From positions 62,001 through 126,000 of the forward strand of contig JAQGBZ010000111.1 in the NCBI GenBank assembly GCA_034687125.1: DNA of 64,000 nt. The letters are read 5' to 3'. Below are positions 12,645-26,100 of this stretch, piece after piece. Source of the DNA: Neelides folsomi. Lineage: Eukaryota; Arthropoda; Collembola; Neelipleona; Neelidae. The notes under the pieces were generated by a model. It was not told where the DNA came from, did no database searches, and saw nothing but the letters and a program-made list of their open reading frames with translations. How positions within the stretch are numbered: the stretch's first letter is position 1; each line of letters begins with the position of its first letter. Both the position numbers and the translations under genes were made by a program.

Positions 12645-14619
12645 TCAATCTTCGAGAGTAACATTTTGAAAGAGGTATGACATGCTCTCCTTGTGGTGGA
12701 TCCTTCGAATTGCTTCTGAAAGTAGAATACTGATATCAACAGTTTTGATTTTATGGCACTGAAGTTTCTGGAGTTCATGTGGAACTGTATTCGTTACGAC
12801 AATCTCGTCAATCGGAGATGACTCGAGAAGCTTTGGAGCATCAGATGATAAAAGTCCATGAGTAGCCATTCTTAAAATGAAATAACATTTTACAATTAAA
12901 AGACGATATTAAATGTTAAAATGTTATGTAGGATAGAATAAAACATTCTGCTATTCATTTCTTAGAATTGAAATATTGGTAAATAATGGTTGAATAACTT
13001 ACACATAAATCTTACAAGCACCTCGTTCTTTTAAAACTTCCGCAGCAGCAACGAAAGAAGTCGCGTCATCAATCATGTCCTCCTGGTGAAAAGAATTTTT
13101 AATCAAGAGAGTGCTCATTGAATTTCCTTCATTTATACTTACCACCATAATGGCGATTCTTCCGCCGACATCCCCGACGACTTGAAGCGGAGGTTTTTCT
13201 TTCGACATGGGTGGTGGAAGTCCCCCAACGTCCATAAATCGGCTTTTTGGAATATTGGGAGGTGAGGACCTTCCATCCACCTCATCAGATTCACATTCCT
13301 TTTCCTCTCCATGGATTACTGCAAAGCCAACACGAAGACGTTCGGCATAAGAGGTGGCTTTCTTTGCAGACCCTGGATTCCTGGCTACAATTACTGCATT
13401 TTTATACTCTGGGATCTGGAAAATCAAGAGATGAATTTTAAGATATGAATCAAATGACCATTAATAATAAACACCATGTAAAGGTGTTAAATCGTTAAAT
13501 TTTTCTAATCAATACTTTTCATGTTATATAACACCGCTTATCAATATATTATTAAAATCGTATTATATAATTTACAATATTTAATTCTTACATTACAATT
13601 TATTACAAAGAATAATGAAAACATACACAATCTTGAATATACTGAAGAAGAAATGGTGATGCACGAAGATTGTCAATTGGACAGTCGAAAAACCCTTGAA
13701 TTTCCTTTTGGTGCAAATCCATTGTAATAATATGAGTGAATCCTGCTTTGCACAGCATTTTTGCTAGCAACTTTGCGACAATGCAGCCCCGTTTCCTCAT
13801 TTTGCCTTTTCAAAAGCATGCCAGGTTGTAATAATATTTATTTCGTATTTTGTTAAATCTTATATTTACTTATTAGTAAAAAATGATAATTTTTATATTT
13901 TATAAAAACGCATACATTGTTTGCTGTATGGCAGATACGGGATAACCCCTACAATTTTCTTTGCCGATGATGTTTTACAGGCGTAAGCTAATATTAGCAT
14001 CTCCATAATACTATTGTTGCAATCCCTAAAATGTAAAAAATCATATTCAAAAAACAAGTTGCAAATTACTTAATATAAAGAAATGTAAAGGAGATGTTAC
14101 ATGGATCCAGTTTGTATGATGTAGACATCTTTAGCACGGACGGAATCCCCGATTGCCACCTATGAAATTGATAATATGTATTATTGTAAATTCATAACAA
14201 TGATTGTGAAATTAATAATTAAATAAGCCAATAAATAATCATTGTTAATGCATAGCAGATTAAACGATTATGTATTACTGAATTAACCATTGTTTCTCTA
14301 TTGGACCGATGTTGTACTAAGCAAGCCCCTTGTTTCATTCCCAAACGCCTATTAAATCAATAAAATAATAAAATTATTAATAATGTCTTATCATAAAATA
14401 TAAAAAATATTAAGAAATCTAAATTAAAAAAATATGACCCATGAAATATTATAAATAATGTTCTTACCCAGTAATCATGTTTGCCAACTCTGGATGAGAG
14501 TTACCCGAAAGAATGACGAAATCGGTTGGAGAATTGTCCATTTTAACATTTAAGTTTTGATGATCAATTCCGTACAAGCAGAAGATATTTTCACTTGATC
14601 CAATGTTTTCACAATGCAT
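12645..14619 (-). CDS. PRPSAP: Phosphoribosyl pyrophosphate synthetase-associated protein (PAP39/PAP41), 379 aa
   Basis: Eight minus-strand exons join in frame: 14619-14468, 14348-14288, 14159-14101, 14025-13916, 13805-13627, 13415-13143, 13082-13003 and 12870-12645. The family consists of catalytically inactive PRPP synthetase paralogues that bind PRPS and restrain it, in cytosolic purine, pyrimidine and NAD precursor supply. Evidence: [57 protein letters not shown] and [15 protein letters not shown]. The insertion around DGRSSPP and EKPP between the ribose-phosphate lobes is diagnostic of the associated protein rather than PRPS itself. The first ATG after an acceptor-like AG at 14663-14662 is 14619, preceded by an in-frame stop. 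The family-like start (MDNSPTDF) is the internal Met at 14541, so the first 26 residues are uncertain. PRPSAP1 and PRPSAP2 cannot be told apart here. Confidence 0.93.
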
Positions 14620-15597
14620 ACCTACTTCTCCCGGTGGAAATTAAACGCGGATTTGTTACACCTAAAATATTAATTTATTCAAATTAAAAAAATATCTAAA
14701 AAATATTGAGAAACTACTTGTGGAATTTTGGAAATATGGAATAAAGCTGCAGCCGAGTTCCATTTCCTGCCACGTGCTACTCACACTTTTACAAAGCACA
14801 AAACATAATTAATTTATTAACTCCTAAACTCGATGGAAAAAATCATTTCTTGGAATATTGATTGAACCATGGTTCAAAGAACATACCTTGAATAATATAT
14901 CACTTTCCAAAGACGAGAAGTAAAAATGAATAGCATTTAATATGTAGTTTGTACTTACAAGGATTATGATTTTAGTTTTTGTTAGTTATTTGATTAGTGA
15001 ATATGCTGGATTGTTATTGATGTTATTTAACCCCAATCAAGTCATACCAATAAGCAATGACAGAGGTGACTGTGAAGAAATGAGAGATAACTTTTGTCGA
15101 AGAACGAAGATGATGAAGGCGAAGGTAAATATTAAATCAATCAGAATATTGAACCATGCGCTTTCTTTCTCTCTTCTTCTGGGAACCCCCTTAAGCTCCT
15201 CATGTGCTCTTTTCTCCTCACTACGCCTACGCACCTTTCTCCTCCCTCTCATCCAGGCAGAAACAAGGACCATATTTAGTTACATATTTACCATTAAATA
15301 CTTAATTGGTACATACTACATGTACCTAAACATTATTAAGTTATATAAGAAAAAACTAATATTAGCTTGACAAAATATAAGAAATCGTTATCAATTTTTT
15401 AATTTACAAATCATTGGTAAATTGGTTTATTGACGAAGTATTAGGGATGTAACTCTAATTTTAAGTATTTATGATGGTGAAATAAAAATGCTAAATGAAT
15501 ATTTTGAATTTAACGTTGGATTTAATTCCAATAGGCTTTATTATCCTCATGAAAATCTTGAAATTCCAATGACCAAAGGTCAAATATGAAAAGTCAA
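14620..15597. other. Spacer between PRPSAP and HINT
   Basis: Mostly AT-rich, with an in-line pyrimidine-rich patch at about 15160-15260 that opens a short Arg/Glu-rich frame on the minus strand; I do not recognise it and treat it as noncoding. The HINT polyadenylation signal is probably AATAAA read on the minus strand at 15542-15537, 56 nt after its stop. An acceptor-like TTTTAG on the minus strand ends at 14662 and suggests a 5' UTR intron for PRPSAP. Confidence 0.4.
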
Positions 15598-16614
<1,017 letters not shown>

Positions 16615-19600
16615 AATGTCTGGCCCTAAATCATAAAAATGTATCACAGACTATGGTACATATAATTGTACTTAATATAAACGAACTAAAGACATAAAGA
16701 CATCATTGGAGGTCGATTGAATTACTCTGCATTAGCATGCATAAGAACTATATAGCGTATTTATATTCAGTCCAGTAATATTCCTATATTGGAGTTTAAT
16801 CTATAGAACGCAGGATAAAACAATATATAATAATATATTAAATAATTATAAAGTACACAGAAATCCGTCAGAAATGGTGAATTTAATGAAGATAAAAACT
16901 TAATAGAAAACCGGTTCGAATCCCATCACCCATCACCGGTCACGGCAAAATATTAATATTATCTTATTCCTCCAAATTTTCGTTTAATAAATAATGTGCT
17001 ATTTATTGCAATAATGAGTAATTAATTAACATTCTTACCTCAATTATAACTTAATCGTTTAATGATAATGACAATATTTGAGCCAGATTTTAATCAAACT
17101 GAAAATCGCGATCAAAATCAAAATTGTGAAGTCTGAAAGAATAAATATAGGAATCCTGAAATATCATTTCCTTTGTTTAGCACTCTAAGATGTTGCAATG
17201 TACAATAATGCCCTATACCATTAAGTATTTGAGAAAAATGTGTTCCTTATTGCCAAAATTGTCTAAAAAAATATAAAAATTAAACAAAATCTACTCTTTC
17301 TCATATTTAATCATAGCAGAGACTAGTGGAATCATTAGGAAAACATTTACATTTGGTTGTATTTATCAGTAGTTTCCGACAATCAACCTCCTATATTTGA
17401 TGGTTAATTTTGATCCCCTCGATGTTTGATGTTTCAATCTTTATATCAATTACCTAAATAAGTAAATCGACATTACTGCAAATAATGTTCTTGATATATA
17501 AATCTTAGTTTATTTTCCCATCAAATTAATCAAAACCATAATTCCTCAAGTTAGAGATATGTAGATTGACAAGAGGGGCCTGGGTGTGTGATGTGGTCAC
17601 TTTCATTCCAATGATGATCGAAAGAGATATTGAAAATGAAACTGTGTGACTTCATTGTAGAATCAATATGTGACGAATGAATTTCCTCTCTGTAGGTTAT
17701 TGTCATTGTTAGTGGATGGAGAATAAAGAATGATAAATCCTTCCTGTGATGCTTCGACGACGATGGCCGTGACAAAGCGACAGAGAATTCCCTCGAATAA
17801 AGGAAGAGTGAAGACGAGGTTTTAGAAACTATGAATATTTTTCCAATGGAAGATTCAGGCTCAAAAGGAGAGTTGAAGGGAAGTTTAAACGTGTGTAAAC
17901 GACTTTTATTTATCGAATCGTGGTTTTCGTCAAGTGTACTAAAGTAGGACATTTGAACTCAATCTTTCAATTCTTTTATTTTTCCTCTTTTGCATTCCCG
18001 ATTTGCAGGCCGAGGTATTTCCCTCGGCCCTATCTTTACTAAGGAGAGATTAAACGAGGGATTCGCATTAATCTCCCAGACTTGGATCTCTTTCATTCCA
18101 TTATGGTTTAAATACGGAGCCTCCATTAGCACCCTTTCCAAGAGAAAACAAAGGGAATAAAGAATATGCAAGGAGATGAGATTCTCAAGATTCTCATTCC
18201 AAACGATAATAGAAACTCTTTATACTCAACAGATGCTCAAATTACAAGTTTGTATATTTTATTTCACGTTGGGAGATATTCGAATTTTTTAAAGTGGGAT
18301 CTCCTTCCAGCCGGGGAATAAATGAAGAAGTTCCGATTGGGCATGGTGAGGTTACAACCGCAGGTGTTCGGCTTCAGCTTTTGCCATCCTATGTTCACCA
18401 TCACAACCCCATGTCTCACACGCAGCATTACTCGACGCTTTGGGAGACAGAAGGAGAATTCATTCTCTAACAAGAAAATGGATTAAAGCAAGAGGAGATT
18501 TATTTGGAAAGATAGGGTTTATATTGGAGTCTCCTTACCTGCCCCACTTCCCTCTAAGCTTGATAAACTCCATACCTATACTTATACTTTATAATCATTT
18601 TGATTATACAGTTTGTATAGAAGCTTCAAAAAATAAATGTAGCACCAAGAATAACATTGAGCAAAGAACCAAAGATTTTGGCCAATGTAAAAATTGAGGG
18701 CTTTTGGGAAATATCTTCCATTTACAACTACGACAAATAAAAAGTAATAAATAAGGGTTGGAGATGTGGAAAATTGGAAGGGATGGAATTTGAAACCTTT
18801 TTGTCCTCATAAGCATCTACTGATATTTCATATTCCTTCTTCTCCCTTTCTTAACTCTTTTTTATTGGCGTAATTGGAATATTTCTTTTTGTTGACAATT
18901 TCTAGAGCGATTTCGCTTGATCTGTATAGAGTTTAACTTATTTTAAATCTTTAATGAGATTCACTTGGTAGAGAAGAAGAAGAAGCCCCCATTTACGTAA
19001 ATACTTGAAGATGGATCCCTTTTTGTATTTGATAAATGAAGAAAGCGTTTTACTCTTTAAACCCCATTATTTTACCACACGAAGTAAAAGGGAATTTGTG
19101 CGCTTAAAAAACAATTTGGTGCTCGCGAAATTCAAATTCTTCAGAAACCTACTAACTACTTTACAGAAATGGAAATTATTTATTAATTTTTTTCCATTGT
19201 ATGGTGGATGTGTGTTCCTTTCATTTTACAATTTGAAAGCACGTAGACGAGAAGAAGAGAGTGTCATTATTAGGAATTCCTGTTCCTGCTCATTTTTTGT
19301 CATAAAACTCATTTTTCATTCCAAACAAAGGAATTTATTTGACTCAAATGACGGAAATTAGAATATTACGTACAACTTCTGATACAGATTCGTGAGGAAG
19401 TTGCGAAAGTCCGCACACGTCGTCGTACTTTTATATGAAAATTATTTGGATATTTACGATTTTTTAATAATAAATAATTAGGGAAATGCTCTCCAAACTT
19501 TGGTTTATTTAGTTAAGAGGAAATTGCAAGTTACTCTTAATTTGGCGAAGAAAGTGTCTATTTAATAAAAAAAAAGTTTATATGCAAGTTTTGTAATCCA

Positions 19601-22440
19601 AGAATCTACATGAACACGCCAATGTGAACATTCTTATTATCCGCTATATGCTTCTGTCTCGTATAACTTATATACCGTCAACATATTTCATATATTACGC
19701 GAGCAACTCATTTAGTGCATAGAAAACTATGTTGTAAAATCGCACTTGATTCCTTTAAAGTAAGTTTTAAAAACTCTCATTTTCAGCTCGCTTTTCTTAA
19801 TTATTCTTTATCTGAACCGCAAATTCACTTTTATGGCGTGGAATGAGAAAGGGAATCCACACTGCATAGATACAATATAAGATACAAAAAGATACAATAA
19901 TGTTTCATATCATAATTATACTCAATATATTTAGTATAGCGTGTAAAAAGACAAGAGTAATAAACTCATAAAACTTAATGGATACTTCGGAAAACTTTAG
20001 CAATTTGTTAAATAATTTTCAATTAATACATAATATAGTACATAAGTACAACTACAAACTACAATCATAGATTAAAATCTTTTATAAACTTAATCACTTT
20101 AAATAGCATTTTAGTATTTGTCTCGATACACAATATCAATTATATCAAACACACCTGTACATAATTGGTGAAGTATATTTCTTACAAGATAGTTAATCAC
20201 GGCAATTAAGATCAAGAATGAAAGCTGTGGTATCAACCTATGTATTAAGAGTATTTACATAAGATTATAGTGATTAAATGACCGATTACTTAAAATGTTT
20301 GCACATCAAAGACATAAACTCAAAATAATCCTTCACAGCCATTTTCATTTGTCATTTGTCAAGTCTTTAGGGTGCGAATGTGTAGCAAAATTGCCAGAAG
20401 GAAAATGATAATTTGATAAACGGAGGAATTAAGTATTCATTAAATTATGTAATTCATTCGCTCACACCACGATACATTTCATTTATAAACCTATATTAAC
20501 AATTCAATTAATCACAGGTGTAATTGTCATATTACATTTATGCCCAATAAAGCACCATCGACACTTTTTTTATTAGATTCAATAATACAGATACATAGCA
20601 ATCTAAAGAATTTCATTTGCGAAATGTTGATGTCAATTAAACGGTCTTTAACTCATTGCATTATTTATGGTCATATTTGCTTGCGTGGACATATCAGACC
20701 AAAAGATATTGCAATAAACAATCTGAATATTTTTTTCTATGGCTCACGTAATAATAATAATGAGGTGTGTAAGCTGTTAAATTGAGACAGATATTTTTGC
20801 ACATCTATGGCAGTGGTTCTATACGATTCATGCGGTCTAAATTGATGTAGGAATGAAGTGTGAGGAAAGAGCTCATGTGGCTCACCCGAGTATTTGAGGC
20901 TTTAATGAGAATAGCGAAATGGGAATGAGTGAATAATAAGAGAGTTCCTCAATGCAATTAAACTTTGCCGTTAAGTTGATTGTCGTGAGATCAGCGTTGC
21001 CTTCTCGTAACCGTCTGTTGTCTCTTTTGGCATCAAGAGCGAATGAGCAGGTCTTATACACGAAAGAGATTACCATTTGTATGTTCATCCCAACTGTTCT
21101 CTCAAGGCACATTTATTAAATCACTCATCAAACTCATCATGAGAAGCTTTTGAGGTGACCAACTTACATTTTACTAATAAATTAATGATCGATGTCTTTA
21201 CAACTTGGAGCATAACACTTGTACTTAATGAATACTTGTGACAAATGGTTTTGGGAATTTCATAGAAATAACACTGCTTACTTATTTGTCCTAGGTAAGT
21301 GCCCCGCACTTAGCACTTGTTTGCACTTCTTTCCGGTACATTACCACATTTTGCATAAATTGTATTTTGTATTCAATCGACATCATAAATTACTCATCAG
21401 AAGAATTCATGTGAAATTTATTTGAGTTGGCTTGCAAAACTGTAACTAAATATCATTTTGTAGAGACTTTTAATTTAAAGATATTTTTAAATCGACAAAC
21501 TTGAGCAAACTACAATATAACTATCATTAAGAGTGGATTCATATTGTCCAATACCTTAAGTATGAATGTCTAAGGATGTGATTCACAAAACAAAGTTAAT
21601 ACATGCACATTTATATTTTATGTAGGTAGAATTCAAAAACAAAGATGTACGTAATTGATAAATCTTACAATTGTTTAATTATGAATTGTGTAAATGCAAA
21701 CATATTTTACTAATACTATGATGTACGTGTCAAGAATATTCTTTAAATATTTGCTTTGCTGATAAGTACATTATTACAAAAATGCAATTAAATTATCTCA
21801 ATGATAATCAATTTTAATTATCGACAAATACGTAAAATATACATTGTAAACATGAAAACAAAAACCATTGTAAAAGATTGTTCATTTTAGATCCATACAA
21901 TGTCATTCTAATTTGCTAACTAAAAAAGAATCTACTACCTATACAAGATTTATGGCTGATTACATCTTTGTATACGTTATTTGATACCAATCTAGACAGT
22001 ATATATTTATGATATCGTATTGACATTGAGGAATTATAAGAAGTATTGCTTAAAGTTAAATTATTATTTTTGTTGATAAGTACTATAGGTAAATAATGAT
22101 GATAATTTTAAAATGGACACATAAGTTTAAGGAGTATACAATATATCTGATGGCAAATTAATTTCTTTTTCGTTCAAATGTCAAATCTATAAATGGACTT
22201 GAGGTTATCTGGTTTAAGATTGATATGGTGAGTGTATTTTCGTTTAATTATGGAAAGTTTAAAAACTGGAAAGTGCAACGAAGTTGGGGTTCTCTGGGTT
22301 TGATGACAAAAATAAGAAATTGCTATATCTGATGCTGAGCGACTGAGTGGAAAATGGGAATGTTTAGTTGGGATAGGTTTTGGGGTTGTTGAGGGAGTCG
22401 GGAAGCGAGATGTGTTACATTCAAACACATTCATAGAAAT
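16615..22440. other. Large spacer between HINT and espin genes
   Basis: No gene was recognised in 5.8 kb. Composition is uneven: 17550-18550 and parts of 18800-19350 are less AT-rich, with purine/pyrimidine-skewed tracts and open frames of 118-133 codons (17952-17551 minus, 19005-19361 plus) lacking any recognisable motif. A GC-rich 8-bp stem hairpin is at 18008-18029. The rest is AT-rich. Enhancers or distal promoters of the espin gene are possible, but nothing in the sequence proves it. Confidence 0.35.
18008..18029. repeat. GC-rich hairpin
   Basis: GGCCGAGG and CCTCGGCC form a perfect 8-bp stem around a 6-nt loop in AT-rich surroundings. No gene end is known nearby, so its role is unknown. 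Confidence 0.5.
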
Positions 22441-23131
22441 TCCCCCAAAGACGCTTTAACAGATATCAGTACTTGTACTTCTCCTACACCGACTTGAGGA
22501 TTGTAAAGGGAGGGAGGCTGAAAGTCGAGGGAACGGAAGAAGTTTTGTTGGATGAGCCAGGTGAACTATTTCGCTCCTACCTCAGTTCTCTTCTTCGTTC
22601 CACCAAAGTGACTTCTCAGTTGTTCAGCCCAACGGAGCATGGACTTTTGCACGTTTGAGAACTGCACCTTTGGATTTGCATTCCTAACTTGGTCTAGTTA
22701 AAGGTCCAACAGTAAGCTCGGGAACCTCGAATTTGCATCTACTTGCTACAGAGCACCAAGCCACCAAGAGAGAAAGATATTTGTAAATGTAAGGAACCCG
22801 AAAGTAAACACGATTCAAATTCATTCTTCTTCTTCTCTCTCACTTTGATCAAAATTTGTGAGAGGAACTCGAGTGAAACGGAAAACTGTTATGAGTAAAA
22901 AGATATAGGAAACCTTCTCAACATTTTCTCAACCTCACAGTCAGTTCTTCGTTGAGGAAGCGGCTAGTGATGCGTCTTCACCGTTCCTCTGCTCTTCCTC
23001 AATTTTCAAAGTAAAAGGCTTTGGGTTCTTCAGTCATTCAGAGCTGAAATGAGGATCCGACGTTTTTGCTCAAATCCACATTGACTGACTCCTTTGTGCT
23101 TGGACTGAAGGAGAAAAGGAATTTTGGAATT
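22441..23131 (+). promoter_or_regulatory. Probable promoter / 5' leader of the espin gene
   Basis: Composition becomes balanced just upstream of the espin start codon. A 61-codon open frame at 22473-22658 shows no known motif. An arthropod initiator-like TCAGTT is at 22941-22946. An 11-residue upstream ORF (23049-23084) ends 47 nt before the main ATG and could dampen translation. The true start site is not visible. Confidence 0.35.
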
Positions 23132-26100
23132 ATGCCTTCTGTGTCAAATCCACTGCAACAGGCGGTGTTCCGCGGTTGTGTCGAATGTATCAGAATTCTC
23201 GTGGAAACTCCGCCTTATTACAGGTAATTTTACCTTTCTTTTCCTGTTCAATTTCCTTTATAATTCTTAGTACAATTTGTTGTTGGGATCTGACACGTTT
23301 TTTTAAATGGTCTGAAAACCCTATGCTAAACGTCACACGTTGTTGGAGCTTAATGATCCAAATAAATGCCCTGCTTGTCATCTACCAGAGCTTTGGTAGA
23401 ACGATGAATTAAGTAATACGAATGGCGATGATGTGCACATTGCCTTAACCAGAAAAGCATCAAATCTTCACACAAACCCTAAATAAAAATACATAGATAA
23501 TGAAGGGTTCGTGCTAAACAAAATCCCGGTTGGCATGTTGTAATTAGCTAAGCTAAATATCATATAAGAACACTTAAAAAGAGTTGGAATGTAAATCTAC
23601 AGTAGTTGCACCATGGCTGTCAGTTTAACAGCCATCAAATGTTTATGTATTTATTCAAAAAATTTAAAAATGCTACTGAAGATTCATTATAACAACGCAA
23701 AATGAAGCAGGCATTTAATATAATTCAAAGAATTTTGACTTCAAAGAATTTAAGCGAAAATATTCAATATTCCGTTCTTAAAAAATTTAAATAAACTTAA
23801 GTCAAAATCTCTTCATTGATTATTAAAATTTAATATATGTTAAAGAGGCCTACATTATAACAGTAATGATGGATGGAATTGTGTATTCAAAGTGCTAACA
23901 TGAAGAAGCAAGTTCAATCTTGTCATAAAAATTTTAAGCTGGGATAGAAAATGCATTTATTCAAAGCCATTTTCCGCTTAGAAAAATTGGCCAAAAAATT
24001 TCCATTTTGACCCAGAATCTTACAAATATGACAAACAAGGGGATTTAAGAAGTTGTTTAAACCTGGTTTATGTTCTGCATTATTATTTCCTATTTGTTTT
24101 ACGGTTCACGTAACGAGGCTCAATGAATTTAGCTTTGCTCTATAACTTCTCTCCTGAACACATATGAAATTTCCACTATCAAGATCCTTTAATATCTTTG
24201 AAGATTTTGCTAGAGAATTTTCTAATCTCTTCTTATGAATTCTCTCCTCATAAATCCAAGTTTAAAGAGCTGCTAATGGTCATCTGCACATAGTGAAAAT
24301 AATTGGAGCAGGTTCAAGTGTCATATTGAGGAATCATGAAAAGAAACTACCGAAACGGACAGAGCCTTTTAATTCCTCTATTGACTCAAAGCCATCTGGA
24401 AAATTCATTTATTCGCCCATCATTAAGAAAAGTTAATGGAGGGAATAAAATCTTTTTTCCTAATAAAAATAAATAAAAATATGATGAATGAAAAAAGGCC
24501 CCAAGGAGCTTTTTCATATTCACGAAATTCTCATTAGTGTGTGTATAATGTCGCTATGTAATATCCCCTTTTCCCTTCTAATTGAGGCGTAGTGCTGTCG
24601 TTAATCAAATAACTTTTCCCTCTTTCTGCCTAAAATCACAGGTTTTTATTCTGACTCCATGCAGTGCCTGAGATTTTTACTAGAGGTTAATTTCAATTTG
24701 AGAGCCCTTCATTTCCATTGAGAATTGGAAAGTGTTGGGGGAAGTAATGCTATGTACAACATAATGTGTATAGCTATACCAAATGTTGGTAATATCATAA
24801 AAATGGTTATTCAGGGAGCGAGAATTAATTTCATCTTTTACTCAGTTCAGAGACTTCGATTGACCGCTAAAATCTTTCCCTTGCGAAATCAACAGTGAAG
24901 TGAAATGGGCGAGAACAATAGACCTGGGACCATGGCTAATTCAAAGTGGTATTTAGATATATCTGGGGACTTGGAAGAGAAACGCCACGATGATGATGAT
25001 GATGAGAGAAGTCGAATAGGCGAAATGAGTCTCTCCTCTGCTCCCTCATTATTCCAACAGACAGAGGGATCAATTTGTATTATTAAGCACTTTGCTCCTC
25101 TCCACATGCTTGCCCATTATAAAAGTAGTATCATAAACCTCAGATTGAAATGTCATGTTCGCTTCATGAACTCAAGAAAAGATTTAACTACTACAATATG
25201 TAGGTATACAAACTTGTTTAAGTAGTTGGCTAAATTCGACATTTTTCACTCTCTCGACCAGCTTCACATTTCACTCTCGAATAAAGTTGAAATGAATTTT
25301 TTGGTATGCAAAACTCAATGAGTCTGCAAATGTGATCTTGAACGGAAGGATCTGATTGGAGAAATGTAGAAACTGTGTCAATATTGCATTCATGCGGATG
25401 AACGGAGGAAGTCAAACAGAAATGATTTGGAGGATTTCAATTGAGATCCAAAGAATGTCAAGAGCAAATTGAAATTGAAGTTATTGAAATATCATTTGGA
25501 GGAGATTGAATCAATTTCACTTTTTACGCTTAATAAGTTAGTGAAAGCTCAAGTTGATACACATTTATCATTTAACCCATATTTTGCATCTCTTATTATT
25601 CCTTCAATCAACGATTAGCTCTTGAGCATAGAAAATCAAATTTTGATTATTTTAATCAAATCTATTCCTTTTCTTCTCATTTTAATTCAAATTAATGTTT
25701 CAAATCATTCAATGGATTGAAACTTAAGCAAATTATTCTAAGGTATAATTTTGCACAAAATGATTCGTAATCCATTACCTTTATAATTTCTTTTTATGAG
25801 TTTCTAATATTTGTTTTGTTTCGAAATATCATTTTTGTCATTATCGAGGCAAGGAATAGAAATGAAGTTATAAATTCTCAGTATTAATTACAGTACCTGT
25901 TACACTATTTGTGCATTCATTTACTTTATAGGCACGGTAAATTTTAAACTTTGTGTAGGTATATTAAATAATATAGGAGTTTTAATTACTTTAATAGTTA
26001 AAAAGTTAAATGAAAAAGATCAGTGAAGCAAATAATTATACGTTGAAAGCGAAGATTTCATTTCTATTATTGCTCTAGTTAGTTGCGTGCTTCTCTCAAC

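Noticed and set aside
14966-15370. 134-codon plus frame and overlapping Arg-rich minus frame
   Set aside because: Both derive from a pyrimidine-rich patch; the residues are low-complexity and unlike any family I know.
16914-16924. GGTTCGAATCC, a perfect tRNA/SINE B-box sequence
   Set aside because: The flanking bases do not form a good T stem, no A box or cloverleaf is found upstream, and no SINE body is evident. Treated as chance.
17551-17952. 133-codon minus-strand open frame
   Set aside because: No recognisable domain, no splice context and only a short motif shared with another spacer block. Not enough to call a gene.
19005-19361. 118-codon plus-strand open frame
   Set aside because: Composition is basic and Phe-rich, as expected from translated AT-rich DNA; no homology recognised.
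22473-22658. 61-codon open frame upstream of espin
   Set aside because: It lies in the probable 5' leader, ends before the espin start and has no family motif.
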